Of a stretch of 64,000 nucleotides of DNA, positions 1-12,420 are shown one piece after another. Below the pieces are notes generated by a model. That model was not told the origin of the DNA. It saw nothing but the letters and a program-made list of their open reading frames with translations, and did not search any database. Origin of the DNA: Daphnia pulex (lineage: Eukaryota; Arthropoda; Branchiopoda; Diplostraca; Daphniidae); the NCBI RefSeq assembly GCF_021134715.1, contig NC_060026.1, positions 9,725,001-9,789,000 of the forward strand, written 5' to 3'. Every line of letters begins with the position of its first letter. Position 1 is the first letter of the stretch. The translations under genes and the position numbers were made by a program.

Positions 1-913
1 TTTTCATTTGCAAATGTTTGCGTCACGAAAACCTTTCTTAAACGAAAATTTTCTGCAAAAAGAAAATTTATTTTTCCTCTTTCTATGTATACTCTATGCG
101 ACTCTATGCTATCATGTTTCGATGTCCAATCAGCAAATACTTCCGGAATCACATCCGGAATGTGTTTGGCTGTTTGCTACTGGTAGGTTGATTATTTATT
201 ATTCATTTCTGAATAACAAGTTAACAAGGATATATGTATCCTGAGCAATCGAGAAATTCTAAAACCTTCAAGACAATACAGATTTTTGATAACCAATAAT
301 TTCCCCAAATTATGCAAATCATCTGAAAATATTTTTCCATTTCTATTCGACTTCATTCCCTTTACTTTATGCAACAATAAAGAAGTGCATAACCCGCATG
401 TGTCTGTGCAGCGGGATTTCTTTTGTCTTCTCCCATATGCATTTGAAAAATAACGATAACGATAACTAATTAAAATTAACGATAAATTAAAATAAGAACA
501 ATGTTTTAGGATTAAAATTAAAAAAAAAAATATAATAATTCTTCTACTCAAAAAATTTCCTATTTAAAAATATTTTTTAGTTGCTGGTATTGATTGGGAT
601 AGGGGAAAAAATGCAGTAAATTATCAATGTGTCATTAGTATTAGGCCAACCGCATCTACACTCTTCACTATATGAATATGAACCCGTTAATTAACAGTGG
701 TTATGTCAAGTGGGTAGGCCTCCAGATGTATAATAGTACACAGCATTTCGTAATCGATGGTTCGTGCTCTGAAAACTCTTATCGCTTTCATACGTCAGTT
801 GCATGTTCATGACGTCAGTCGTATACAGTGCATGCTAGTGCTTGTAGTGTGTTGTCAACTTGTTGTTATCCTAGTCCTAGCTAATACGTCGCCATTCGCC
901 TAGTTCAAAAGGA
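1..913. other. Upstream flank, no gene recognised
   Basis: AT-rich DNA with only short unsupported reading frames. It ends just before the predicted start codon of the first glucosylceramidase gene, so its last few hundred bases presumably hold that promoter and 5' UTR. No TATA box, repeat or RNA gene could be assigned with confidence. Confidence 0.4.
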
Positions 914-3757
914 ATGAACATGGGCAAACTACATTTCTATTGGATCACTTTACCTATAATAATCTTTCATCAAGGTTATCGAGACAAGCAACAACTTTTA
1001 ATTCACAAATTATAATTATGTCATTTTTGAAAAATTAGCTGTACTGGCTAATAATTGCATCCCTCGTCATTACGGCAAAAGCAGCTTCGTGTGTGTGTGC
1101 AATGCTACTTACTGTGACAGTGGTAAGTACATTTCTATTATAAAGTTTATCTACAACCAAGTTTAGATTGGGATTGTTTTTAATCAATCCAACATTTTCT
1201 CAACAACAACTGTGGTTTTGAAGTGGCCTTATTTACCAATAATGTTTTGCTACTTTTTTCCTTACCAGCACCGATTGTTGGCGATCTAGCGGCAGGTCAG
1301 GCTACTTTGATCACATCCACTCGTGCAGACGCCCGCTTTCGAGTAACTAACCTGACTTTCGCGGGGTTTTCAAATTCACTTCTTGGTATTTAGTTATTTA
1401 CATTGCTTGCGTAAGTATTGCATAGTCAACGATAGTTAATGCATCTCCTCTTTACCTCACTCACTACACAGCCGACGAAATATTTATTGACGCTTCGGTT
1501 CAATACCAAAAAATTATGGGTTTCGGTGGAGCTTTTACCGACGCCAGTGGAATTAATATTGCGAAACTATCAGTTTTGGCTCAGCAAAATTTACTTAAGT
1601 AAAAAAAATATATAATTTCTAGATAATTTCTAAAATTTTCTTTTCCCGCTACCACTAGAGCAATACGTTTTTCTATTTTTCCTTCCCAAATTGAATAGGT
1701 CATATTTTAGCACTGACGGAATAGAGTACGGACTCGGCAGAGTTCCCATAGGTGGAAGTGATTTTTCTACACGGGCTTACACCTATGATGATTTTCCTGG
1801 AGATGATAGTCTGTCAAACTTTTCCCTCACCAGAGAAGATCTTTTCTTCAAGGTTAACAGTCCACCCATTTTAAATTATATTCAATTATTATTATTATTA
1901 TTTCCAAATTATAAAGCTAGTTCTTATTTAATTTATTCATAGGCCTGTGAATACTAAATATTTTTATTTTCAAATTTTCCAGATTCCATATATTTCATGG
2001 GCCCAAAGCTTAAGTTCCAAACCTATTAAGCTATTTGCTAGTCCATGGAGTGCCCCGGCATGGATGAAGAGTAACGGTAAACTCTACGGAAAAGGGTATT
2101 TTTTATAAATTAATTGAACTTTAATGTTATTTTTTTCATATGTATTTATTTTTTTTTTAAATTAAGGTACCTTCTTCAAGAATACTACCAAGTTTGGGCA
2201 GATTACTTTATCAGGTCAATGCGAGACATTTTTATTCTATCCCATTATAAACTTCTTTGTCCCTAATTATTTGAAATTACTAAAGCGCTGGCAACTTCAA
2301 CTGTGTTTATTATATTTGACAGATTTTTTGAAGAGTACAAAACACACAATTTGACTTTTTTCGCCGTTTCGCCTCAAAATGAACCAATGGATGGAAATAT
2401 CCCAGGTTGTCTTTTAACACCTATTTTTTTTTTAAATCACATTTTAATTCGATCAGTATTTCTTTTATTCCCCGAAAGATTTTCCTTTCAACTGTATGGG
2501 CTGGACCGCAGGTAAAAATTTTCATAGCAACCTTCGGGGTCACATGGTTTTAATTGTGTCAACTCCGTTATAGAACAACAATCTAATTTTATCGGCCTTA
2601 ATCTTGGACCTACGTTGGAGACAAAAGGATTTGCATCTATCAAAATCATGGTTATGGTAATAGTTTCATTTTCAGATAAAAATACTTTCTCAAACTAAAT
2701 TAGGCTTAATTATTACTTAGGATGATCAACGTATATTACTTCCGAAATGGGCCGAGACCGTAAGGCAATGATTTTTTTACCATAAATAATTTGAACACAT
2801 AGGAAAAAAAAATTATTCTAAAATAATAACATGTTAATAGATGCAACTGATTTCTTATTCCGATTCTAATATTTCTCTAAAAGGTTCTGGCTCATCCGGA
2901 GGCAAAGAAATATGTTGCAGGAGTGGCTGTTCATTGGTATGGTGACCTCCTGTCGCCACCAATGGCTCTTACCAGTTTCCATGAAAAGTTTCCAAATCAT
3001 TTTATCCTAGCCACCGAAGCTTGTGAAGGTATGGTGGCGAAGTAGTAATTGAAAAAGGTTAGAAATGTTAACGTTGATTCATGAAACAAGGTGATAAACC
3101 GTGGCAAAAAGCTGTAAGTCTCGGATCATGGGAACGACTCGAATCCTACGCTCACAATATAATAGAGGTAGTATGCGGTACATTAATTGTAAATTATTTT
3201 TTTTTGAACGCTATGCTGAAAAGATTCCTACAAATTTGACTTGGTGAATAAAAATGGTCCCATAACGTTGATCATTACTTTTTAGGATCTTAATCACTGG
3301 GTTACTGGTTGGGTTGACTGGAATCTTGTATTGGACGAAAAAGGAGGTCCCAACTGGTCTGGAAACTTTGTCGACTCACCCATTATCATTAACAACATTC
3401 TCGACGAATTCTACAAACAACCAATGTATTATGGAATGGGGCATTTCTCCAAGTACATCCCAGAAGATTCAGTCAGGATTGGTGTGACCGTTATTGACGG
3501 ATCAGATTTGTTTGGAACGGCCTTCTTACGTCCAGATGGAAAGCGCACAATAGTTATCCTCAATCGGTAAATTTGCGGTTCCAATGTATTTTTAGATTAA
3601 AATCCGGTAAATCGCACGAAACAAACATTTTTTGCTATTTTTATTTTATCACTTTAGATCAAAAGAGGATAAGCTCATTAGGTTGGTCGACCATGATCGT
3701 GGTTCTTTGGAGATCACTTGCCCAACTCGCTCTTTAAGTACGATGGTGTATGGTTAA
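914..3757 (+). CDS. Gba1-like: Lysosomal glucosylceramidase (GH30), paralogue 1
   Basis: Retaining beta-glucosidase that hydrolyses glucosylceramide to glucose and ceramide, normally in the lysosome. Exons read by eye: 914-974, 1039-1122, 1269-~1385, 1472-1598, 1699-1852, 1983-2095, 2167-2214, 2323-2405, 2479-2511, 2574-2656, 2721-2759, 2884-3028, 3091-3167, 3286-3566, 3658-3757. The first exon gives a hydrophobic signal peptide of about 24 residues. Next come the Cys-rich VCVCNATYCD segment, MGFGGAFTDA, the acid/base glutamate in PQNEP and the nucleophile in ATEACEG. The end is MVYG-stop. Phases agree at nearly all joins; only the donor near 1385 is uncertain. All landmarks are in family order and length looks normal. 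The gene looks intact and lies about 600 bp upstream of a tandem paralogue. Confidence 0.93.
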
Positions 3758-4355
3758 AACTGCACATTTTCTGCGCATATTTTCTAATAATTAAAAAAAT
3801 ATGTATAAATGCATATAAATAAAACGTAAATAAAGTAATACAAAAGTTTTTGAACAAAAACATTTTTCTAATTTCTATTTTTTAGTTTTCCCAAAGTAGT
3901 TTTATGCTTTTTAACAAACGGAATGACAAGTGAAATGAATTCTTTTAAGCTGTGTTTATAGAATTAAGGACCAGGATGTGTACCTGTAGGAGACTAATTA
4001 CCGGTACTGCAATAAGGATTAGAAGTATCGTTGTGACGCATTTTCACGTTTCTCTTCCTGGTTATTTAGTATCGATATATAGATTTATGACCAACTGACC
4101 ATTGCCCATTGCCATTGGTCTGTACATTTTACTACTGATATGGGCTAGCAAAGCGATTCAGTCGTCACGAGGAAGGAATAAATGCATAAACATACTGCCA
4201 CTAGATAAACATATCAAGATTAGATATAATATTGGGTAAACACGATGATATGAAAAGTTTTAAATTGCTTGAATAATCTCAAAAGAATTGATCGTTTTAA
4301 TTCTATTTTGATATCGAGACTACCTAACAACCTGTCGGTGTGGACTCCTAGTAAC
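3758..4355. other. Intergenic region between the glucosylceramidase paralogues
   Basis: AT-rich spacer. It has polyadenylation-like AATAAA motifs around 3820-3835, shortly after the upstream stop codon, and presumably the promoter of the second paralogue. No other feature was seen. Confidence 0.5.
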
Positions 4356-7300
4356 ATGGTCAAGTTAATCCCCGTTAATGTGTTATTCTTAATTTGGCTA
4401 TTTGTCTCGATAATAGCCTTATTTTCCTTTACGGGTAACTTATTTACATTTTTACATATTGTTTTTGGTAGAAAAAATTAATATGCGTATTTTTTTCTTC
4501 CTGAATCAACAACGCAGTGTCAGCTGAAGATTGCATTCGTCGCGATTACGGTAAAAGCAGCTTTGTATGCGTATGCAATGCTACCTACTGTGATACTGCT
4601 CCCAGTGTTGGATCTTTGGCGGCTGGGCAAGCAATTCAAATAACATCCAGTCAAAATGCAGCACGATTTCTCACTACAAATTTACAATTCGGGCGCAAGT
4701 CGGAACACAATAAGGCGATAAGTAATAAGCCCTTGCATATTTGAACCTATTATGATTTTTTAAAGTAATGATGATGATGTTATAATTTACCTTCAGTCGA
4801 CGAAATATTCATTGATCCCTTTATCACATACCAAAATGTGCTTGGTTTTGGAGGAGCCTTCACTGATGCGGCAGGAATAAATATAGCGCGACTATCTCAA
4901 TCTGCACAAGAAAATTTTATGAAGTAATCCGTTAGACCGTTATTACTTTTTCTTTCGCTACAGGCTTTATTAATATTGACCGACATTTTGCAATTAGTTT
5001 CACTAACCTTTTCTTATCTCATGAAAATGTCATAGCTCCTATTTCAGCGCAAAAGGAATTGAATACGGTATCGGACGTGTTCCGATGGCTGGGACAGATT
5101 TTTCGACTTATACATATTCTTACGATGACTATCCGGGTGATGTTACACTGTCAAATTTTTCCCTTACTGAAGAAGATTTGGTTTTCAAGGTGCACACCAT
5201 TTTTTCATGCGCTTAATAACATCTGTCATTTGTATTGATATCCGAGAAATATTCTTTTAGATACCATACGTCAACTGGGCCAAAAGCATAAGTTCTAAGC
5301 CGATCAATTTGTTTACAAGGTAGGCTACATTTATTGTTTTTGGTGGCTGGAGGAACACACAGATCATATCTCATATTGCTTAGTCCATGGAGTGCTCCAG
5401 CATGGATGAAAAGCAATAACGAGTTTTACGGTAAAGGATACCTGCTAGAAGAATATTATCAAGTCTGGGCAGAATATTTCGCCAGGTGATAATTTATACT
5501 GAACAATTATTTGAGGAAACAAAAATCTATGCGTTATTATCGAAAATTATATGCGCTATACTTCCAGGTTTTTCGAAGAGTACGAGAAATTTGGATTGAC
5601 CTTTTGGGGACTAACGGGTACCGAAATTTTTTTAAATTATAAAAAAAAGAACAAAAATCACTGATTTTCTGTATACTTTTAGCTCAAAACGAACCAGTTG
5701 ATGGAAGGGTACCAGGTAGTAGCATTCTTGGCAGACACACGAAATTTTTGCCGAACATATGCATATTTAGGCTTTGAAAAATTATTTTTTGTTTTTAATT
5801 ATTGTAATTTTCAATTCAAAGGTTTTCCCTTTAATTGCATGGGATGGACCTCAGGTAATTAGTTAAAACATTTTTTTTACAGATTATTTTTTTAATAGGT
5901 AGAGAAAAATAACCAGTTTCAGAGGTTTAACCAGAGCTATAGATACCTGGTCAGTTCATGGCTGTGTTGGCTTCCCTATCCCGGATTCAGGGTAAACGTA
6001 AGCCGATTTTCAGGGGGTTTTAGGGCGGAGCTTGTCAGAAGTTGTGAAGTGGAAGAATGAATCAGCGCCATCTAGTGATAAGACGTTGAATACTTTCGGC
6101 GGCCATTTTTGTGTAATATGTGAATACGGCGGCCATCATCGTGTATTACGTGAATGAAGCCTAACCATAATTTCTGTAAAAATGGTTGGCAGGTGTGCTG
6201 TTCCTGGTTGTAAAACAACATATTACAAAGGAAATCAAAAAGAAAACGAGGTTACCCTGTTTACAATTCCTAAAACTTCATTATCAAAATGGCAAGAACT
6301 AATTCCATGTAGCAATTTGACGAGCACCTCACGTATTTGCTGCCGTCATTTTGACGAAAGTGACTTTAAATCAGGGATTGAAATTTTGAACGTGTTCCAT
6401 CCTTTCAAACGTAGGAATCGTAATGCTGGAGCAATTCCCAAACATTTTCTGATAAATGGTATTGATATTATATTTCCTGTATAATCTGTAAAGCACAGAA
6501 ACTGAACCATTTTCATTTTAGATACACCTAGTCGACAAGCAATGCAAAATGTTGATGGTTTCAAATGGAGAAATAACCTTAATGGTATTTTTAAATATGT
6601 TTATTTTGTTTAATATCAAATAACGCAATTCTTAAATATGTATTGTAGTGGAAGCAAATGCTAGCAATGCATCAGTAAGGAAACGACCAAAAGTAGACAA
6701 AATACCTACTACGTCAAAGAGAAAAAAATTTGACAGTACAGGTATTGATAATAGTTCTCTTTACATTTTATTTTGAAGAGCAATTGCTTTAAATTTTATC
6801 TTATAGCACCCTCCATGGAAGTTACCTCTACTATTCAAGAATCAATCAACATTCCCCAGGCTGCTGAAGAATTAATTTTTGATCCACTTCCAGATTCAAT
6901 CAAAGAAAATCTTGCTGTTGTCATGGAAGATACGACAGTTGCATCGCCTTCTATGGAAGCTACCTCTACTATTCAAGAATCAATGGACACTCACCAGGCT
7001 GCTGAAGAAGCAATTTTTGATCCACTTCCTGATGTAATGAACGAAAATGTTGCTGTTGTCATTGAAGATTCGACAGTTACATCACCTTCTATGGAAGCAA
7101 GCTCTACTAATTTCAAGTCTAATTTTGTGACATTTCAGTCACTAGTAACTTCATCAATGGTACCAAAGAATTGGATATGGTCTTTTGATCAAATTAAACA
7201 AATGATTTTTTGCATTTCGATGGATCAACTACCAAATGGAAATTATAATGTGAAAAGTGTACATTTTCAAAACAAGAAGTAATGTATTATGTCAACGGAA

Positions 7301-10300
7301 CAATAAACAATTTACACAACCAAACAATAAAATGTAAGAATGTTTGGACACTTAGAAAGAATAAACAATTTACACAACCAAACAATAAAATGTAAGAATG
7401 TTTGGACACTTAGAAAAGACTTAGAGGTTTGACAGTTGGATACTTGTTCCTTTTTATTATTGTTTACTTCTTGTAGAAAAGTAAGCTGTGATTGGCCAAT
7501 GAGTTTTTCATAGACCCTTCCTGATTGGCTGGCTTCACGTAGTAGCTGACACACTCACTAGAGGCGCTCATTCATTCTTCCAAATCGGCTTACGTTTACC
7601 CTGAAACCGGGATAGGGAAGCCAACACAGCCATGAACTGACCAGGTATCTATAGCTCTGGTTTAACATGCGCTTTCTAAAATATAGGGCTGTTCGGCATC
7701 TTTTTTGACATTTGTTGCCATCACGACAACGCAGCATTTGAGTCAAGATTATGTCTGCTACAATTGTCCGCCCCGCCTTGTCTGACCAATTGACGTAGGT
7801 CACATGATGTCAGATTTTGTCTGACGCCATCTGACCTTCGTCAGTTAGTCAGACAAAGCCAGACAAGGCTTTGTCTGGGTGGGTTTTGGATGGAGTGGGG
7901 GGGGGGAGTGAGGTGGGGTGGTCGGATGCGATCGGTCAGACCATAGCCTACTCTAATCACGGCCAGGCATCTGGCTATCTCGCCGTTACCGAGAAGCCCC
8001 GCCTGCTTAAGATCACGTGCTTGTCTGTGATTTGTCGTCCCCCAAATTTTACTCTGCCTTGATTGGCAGTTTCAAAAAAATTTAAATTTAAAACTGCCAA
8101 TCAAGGCAGAGTAAAATTTGGGTGACGACAAATCACAGACAAGCACGTAGGCGGGGTTTCTCGGTAACGGCGAGATAGCCAGATGCGTGGCCGTGATTGA
8201 AGTAGGCTATGGGTCAGACAAAGCGGGGCGCAATGCCTGAGGCTCTCTAGCAGATGGAAACTTCCAACGACTGCTGCGTTGCCGCGATGGATACAAATGT
8301 GAAAATAAAACATGTCGAACAGCCCTATAGCTATAGACCAATTTCAACTTGCTTCGTATCCGCCATAGCCAAAAGTCGTGCGCACCGTCGTTGCGACTTG
8401 TGCGCACCGTGGCGAGGGATAGCATGGGTGAATGGTCTAGAGCATCAAAGCTTCAATCAAAAGATAATGAGGCCCTGGTTTCAAATCCCTGCTGAACCCG
8501 TCATAAAAATTGTTAGAAGCGCCCTATAGCGGCTGCACGCCAACACAGTTTCTTGATTGCTTTCAAGAAACATGACGTTAAACATACTGTGATGTGTATC
8601 ACATCTTGATAAACTGGAAAAAAGCGCCTTTGAGCACTTGGAAACGAGTGGAAAAGGCGCTATATAAATTGAAACATAACATAGCATAGCCGAAACATGC
8701 TGCAGACTTGGCTAGATTGGGCCGATGGCCTAGGCAGTTGTTTGCTTGTTTAGCTGTCATTTACTTCAATTTACCCAAACTATTGTGTTAATTTCTAGAA
8801 AAGGGTTGGAATGGGTAATGGCAAGCGTTGCATTGGTTTTTCTTTGAAGAATTTGTCAATTCGTTGCAAATTATAGTAAATGACAGCTAAACAAGCAAAC
8901 AACTGCCTAGGACATCGGCTACCCCCATAAATCCCATAATTGCTGAATGTTAAGGCATAACTGAATTATTTTCACCCTTTGAAAGTTTCTTTCAGAGGAC
9001 CAGCTTAGAAGTCCGTACTCATAATACAAAGAAATTTGCTAAATGCAATACGGTTCCCGGCATAGATTTTTTGTCTGGTGTAAACTATATATAGTTGTTT
9101 TAGTTTTACTTTCATATTTACCAAAGGAAAAACTAGAAAGTTTTAATTAGTGATAACATCATTTTTTTTGAAGAACAACAATCAACTTTTGTGGGTCTTA
9201 ATCTGGGACCTACTTTGGAGGCTAAAGGATTTGGGAACATAAAAATTATGATCATGGTAATAAGTTTGCGCATAAAAAAGGAATTTTTCAATTATTTAAT
9301 TGTATATTGCACGCGTAGGATGATCAGCGGAACTATTTGCCGGAATGGGCCGAAACTGTAAGTCCAAATGTTTATGTATAGTTCCTTATAATTCCAGATT
9401 TCATCCTGGATAAAAATATATTGTATTTAATTCTTTTATATTCTATGAAACATCGTGATGGGCGAATCTCATTTTTATTCTGATTAATGGCAGGTGTTGG
9501 CAAATGCTGATGCAAATACATATGTCTCGGGAATCGGAGTCCATTGGTATCAAAATTTCATTGCGCCGCCTTCCGTTTTGACGACAACACACGAAAAGTT
9601 TCCCGATCGGTTCATTTTAGCAACTGAAGCTTGTGAAGGTACTGTTTATCATTGCGAACATTATGTACCGTTATTTTTACTTTTATTATTTGGTAACCTA
9701 CCACATACACTACCCACACAAAGTTTTTAACACGGCGGCTTACGGTCCAAAATGTTCCGTTATTTTTTTAACCCAAAAAGATAATTATTTCCTCTATAAG
9801 AGGATTTTTTCGATTTTCTTTGCGATAACTCAAACGTGAGTAATGGCGAAAAATTGGGAAACATTTTGACCCGTAGGCCCACGTCTTAAAAGCGCGGAAA
9901 CACTCGCCGTGTTTGCAAACTTTGTGAGCTTGCTTTGAAGAATCAAGATGAAACACAGTTAATGTATTTTTTCACTTGTGATCCATCAGGTACTTTTCCA
10001 AAGGAAACGGTTGTACTAGTAGCTTGGGAACGATTAGAGTCATATGCCAAAGATATAATTGAAGTGAGTATTCTTTACATTTTTTCATTATTTTTACGAC
10101 CTCCAGGATTTTTGGTGCATTTGACTGTGGTGGATTGCTTATTGTAAAAATCTAATCAAATGTTTTTTATACACCTACTTATAGAATTTGAACAACTGGG
10201 CTGTGGGGTGGGTAGACTGGAATCTTGCATTGGATGAAGGTGGAGGTCCAAATTGGTCAGAAAATTTCGTCGATTCACCGATTATCGTTAACAATACGAA

Positions 10301-10622
10301 CGATGAGTTTTACAAACAACCGATGTTTTATGCCATGGGACACTTTTCCAAATACATTCCAGAAAATTCTGTAAGGGTAAACATGGAAATATCGAACGAT
10401 ACAACAATTATTGGATCCGCTTTTGTACTACCTGATGGAAACCGTGCAGTGGTCATTTTAAATCCGTAATTTTCCAACAATTTTTTCGTTATAAAATAGA
10501 AGTAATTATTTTTTTCCAATAGATCGGACGAAGAGAAAACGATTGTATTGAATGATGCTGAACTTGGATCTTTGGAGTTTTTTAGTGAAGCTCGCTCTAT
10601 GCACACAATCGTATATGGATAA
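4356..10622 (+). CDS. Gba1-like: Lysosomal glucosylceramidase (GH30), paralogue 2
   Basis: Same family and gene plan as the upstream paralogue. Exons read: 4356-4434 (signal peptide), 4518-~4694, 4797-4923, 5036-5189, 5261-5319, 5384-5485, 5568-5617, 5683-5715, 5822-5854, 9174-9256, 9319-9357, 9494-9638, 9990-10063, 10185-10465, 10523-10622. Both catalytic glutamates are present (AQNEP, ATEACEG), with the typical GHFSKYIPE block near the C-terminus. Two introns (5320-5383, 5618-5682) have no counterpart in paralogue 1. The 5855-9173 intron is about 3.3 kb, against about 60 bp in paralogue 1, because several mobile elements sit in it. The donor near 4694 fits a GC-AG intron (GCAAGT). No frameshift was seen, so it is probably functional if the long intron is spliced. 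Confidence 0.9.
6182..7282 (+). CDS. THAP-domain protein with tandem acidic repeats (transposon passenger)
   Basis: Four exons read by eye: 6182-6458, 6522-6584, 6649-6741, 6807-7282; phases match. Residues 1 to about 90 form a C2CH THAP zinc finger: CAVPGC at the start, a central tryptophan, then RICCRHF. Known THAP fingers bind DNA and are common in P-element- and Kolobok-type transposases. A short basic KRKK segment follows, then about 2.5 copies of a 46-residue unit containing STIQES and FDPLPD, and a unique hydrophobic tail. The whole gene lies inside a TIR element in an intron of a host gene. It may regulate or bind the transposon ends. It has no DDE core. No frameshift was seen. Confidence 0.7.
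7302..7417. repeat. Two-copy 58-bp tandem repeat
   Basis: A 58-bp unit beginning AATAAACAATTTACACAACC occurs twice in tandem, just downstream of the THAP gene and inside the same TIR element. The copies are practically identical, so the duplication is recent. Confidence 0.85.
7682..8329. mobile_element. Foldback (long palindromic) element
   Basis: A roughly 650-bp inverted repeat with a very short AT-rich loop near 8072-8080. The arms run from TATAGGGCTGTTCG at 7682 to its complement at 8329. The inner 130-140 bp of each arm are almost perfectly complementary; the outer parts are less alike. There is no coding capacity, so it is a MITE or foldback element. It sits about 20 bp beyond the THAP-bearing element, in the same host intron. 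Confidence 0.85.
8405..8690 (+). repeat. tRNA-derived SINE
   Basis: A pol III promoter-like A box (ATGGTCTAGAGC near 8433) and B box (GGTTTCAAATCCC near 8478) are spaced as in a tRNA. A non-tRNA body follows, then a tail with AAAGGCGCTATATAAAT at 8650-8670, resembling the 3' tails shared by L2-type LINEs and their SINE partners. The 5' boundary is approximate; an imperfect GTGCGCACCGT duplication lies just upstream. Family assignment rests on layout only. Confidence 0.65.
8721..8919. mobile_element. MITE with ~45-bp terminal inverted repeats
   Basis: GCCGATGGCCTAGGCAGTTG and the following ~25 bp recur inverted at 8875-8919 (one mismatch in the first 20). About 110 bp of non-coding DNA lies between. 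It is small, non-coding and AT-rich inside, as in a non-autonomous DNA transposon. Confidence 0.8.
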
Positions 10623-11200
10623 TGAAAAACACTTATATCTGTAGTATTCTACCGTAGCATAAAAAAAAGTCATGCATTTAAGAAAAAATCATTTGTTTAT
10701 TATCTTCGGAGTCGTGAACTAATTAAGAAAACCAGGTTTAGGAATTTATTGTCACCCCTACCATGGTATATTGAAAGGTTTCCGCCCTTAGCGGTCGATG
10801 AATCCTTACAATATACACGATATAATAGGGAAAATACACTCTCGCGTTATCCGAGGCTCTTGGAAGCTAAAGTAGGTGTTTAGTTAAGGGTCCCAAGATT
10901 ACCCGCCAAGTTCGCTAGGCTAGTAGACCGATCGCCTCTCGGGGGTATAGTAAAAATTAGAGTTTTTTTCGTTCGTAATCTATAAAATTACTTATCAATG
11001 TGCCCAGAAATTGATTTAATTTAAGCTTAATTTGATTCCCTATCCTTAAATACCTAATTCATCTAGATTAGGCAATTTTTTATATGTTTAAGTCGTGATT
11101 GAAATTCGCAATTTTTTGAAATTTGTGCCTTTTGCAACATTGCCTATTTCATTTATTTGAATGTCTTGTGTTATAGATCTAGATCTAGATTTCTTCTCTG
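10623..11200. other. Downstream flank of the glucosylceramidase pair, nothing recognised
   Basis: Contains AATAAA-like motifs soon after the stop codon and a moderately GC-rich stretch at 10750-10950 that matches no RNA gene or protein I recognise. Confidence 0.35.
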
Positions 11201-11210
11201 ATCGGCTAAA

Positions 11211-11911
11211 CTACAGATTGTTTGATAAGTGGCAATAACTCGTTGAGATGCTGACAAAATGACATGTCGAGCCTCGCTCGAGAACTTTTAGGCATCTCTT
11301 GGATAACCATTTCAATTTCCCCTGAGTGACGCTTTTCATTGTCACCAATTGCTCACCGAACTTTGGGTCACAGCCAAGACATAGTGAAGACGAATCAAAC
11401 CGAACATAGCATTTTGTAAATCTAAAATGCACACAAAACTTTTTGGTAAGAAAATTCGGTCTCACTAGTACACTCTTCGAACGATAAAACAACTCATTTC
11501 GTATTACGGTTACGGATTTTGAGTAAACTGCTTGATCGTCAACCTTTGTAAGCTCGCCAACCTTCGTCAACCTTTGTAAACACTGGTTCTTGTATAACTT
11601 TCTCGTCTCTCTTTGCCAAAAGCTTTCACTTCGTCAGGACGCCAGCACTAAGATGCATTAGGTGATTTGGCTTCAGTGGGATCTAAGATAAGACCGTCAA
11701 TAGATTCTCGCAATGAATTTTGTTTAACATTTTCTGGGTCTTCATTGGTGTCACTGGCAGTGCCATTATTAGATGATTCACCCTGCATGTTAACTGTTCC
11801 TTCCAAGTCATTATTTGAAACAGTTTGCACATTTGCTGTTACATCATAGCTACTGTGTGTAGCATACTGCATGCCAATTATATCCTGACCAGTGTGACTT
11901 TCTGGCTTCAT
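11211..11911 (-). pseudogene. Unrecognised coding-like fragment (possible)
   Basis: Two leftward open stretches (11648-11911 and 11211-11570) look protein-like. The first is rich in Asn, Ser, Asp and Glu; the second is basic with several Cys. They could be exons of one decayed gene from a transposon, as the following 5 kb are all transposon remains. No family was recognised and no clean splice signals link them. Chance ORFs are not excluded. Confidence 0.25.
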
Positions 11912-12009
11912 GTCGCTGGTAACATTCTTAGCCCTATGACTATTTCTAGGGTTACTTGAATCTTAAATTCAAATTATTCATGAGTAATTACATTTCAAAA
12001 ATAGTATTG

Positions 12010-12420
12010 TTACCTTTTCCTATAGTACAGGAATTGCTCCTTCTGTTAGACACCAGTAGCCCAAGGAGCTGAGGCCAGGCCAAAAAAAGCAGGTGAACTG
12101 GAATACTTCCCCTTCCCATACGAACTGCAGGAACTCGTGGAAATCCCTATGGACCAGGGCCGTCAAAAACGCGTCCTTCAAGTCTAACTTCAGCATCTAA
12201 TCCCTCTTCACGATCAGGTGTCTGAATGAAGCCAGGTTCTCCATCTTAAAATTTCTGTGCACCACAAACTGGCCTGAATCCTCCCGACTGCTTCTTTATT
12301 ATGAACATCGGGCTGACAAATTGGATTCTAATGGCCCTTACGGCCGCACCTTTCTAAACCAACGATCTGAATTCCTCACGCCTAATGCTTAACTGTTCTT
12401 CGCTCATTCGTTTGTTTGTC
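12010..12420 (-). pseudogene. Degenerate DIRS/Gypsy-type reverse transcriptase fragment
   Basis: On the minus strand the stretch around 12050-12190 reads KLDLKDAFLTALVH, then FLQFVWEGE and FQFTCF, ending in a decayed version of the PFGLSSAP motif. This order matches the palm start of DIRS/Gypsy reverse transcriptases (compare the better copy at 23.4 kb). No YxDD motif or long frame survives, so it is a dead remnant. Confidence 0.6.

Larger units (their letters stand above)
5931..7660. mobile_element. TIR DNA transposon carrying a THAP gene
   Basis: About 110 bp at the left end (from 5931, starting CCAGAGCTATAGATACCTGG) are repeated inverted at the right end (to 7660). The inserted block is flanked on both sides by TTTAA (5926-5930 and 7661-7665), which contains TTAA. 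A THAP gene plus a TTAA target duplication recalls the Kolobok superfamily, but no DDE transposase is visible and the terminal bases do not obviously match Kolobok. A non-autonomous element with one accessory gene is the safest reading. It lies in the intron of glucosylceramidase paralogue 2, in the same direction. Confidence 0.75.

Noticed and set aside
8-551. Short reading frames at the left edge
   Set aside because: No recognisable domain, AT-rich, overlapping on both strands; no splice or homology support.
10740-10960. GC-rich stretch considered as an rRNA or snRNA fragment
   Set aside because: No recognisable rRNA, U-snRNA or tRNA core motif could be matched.
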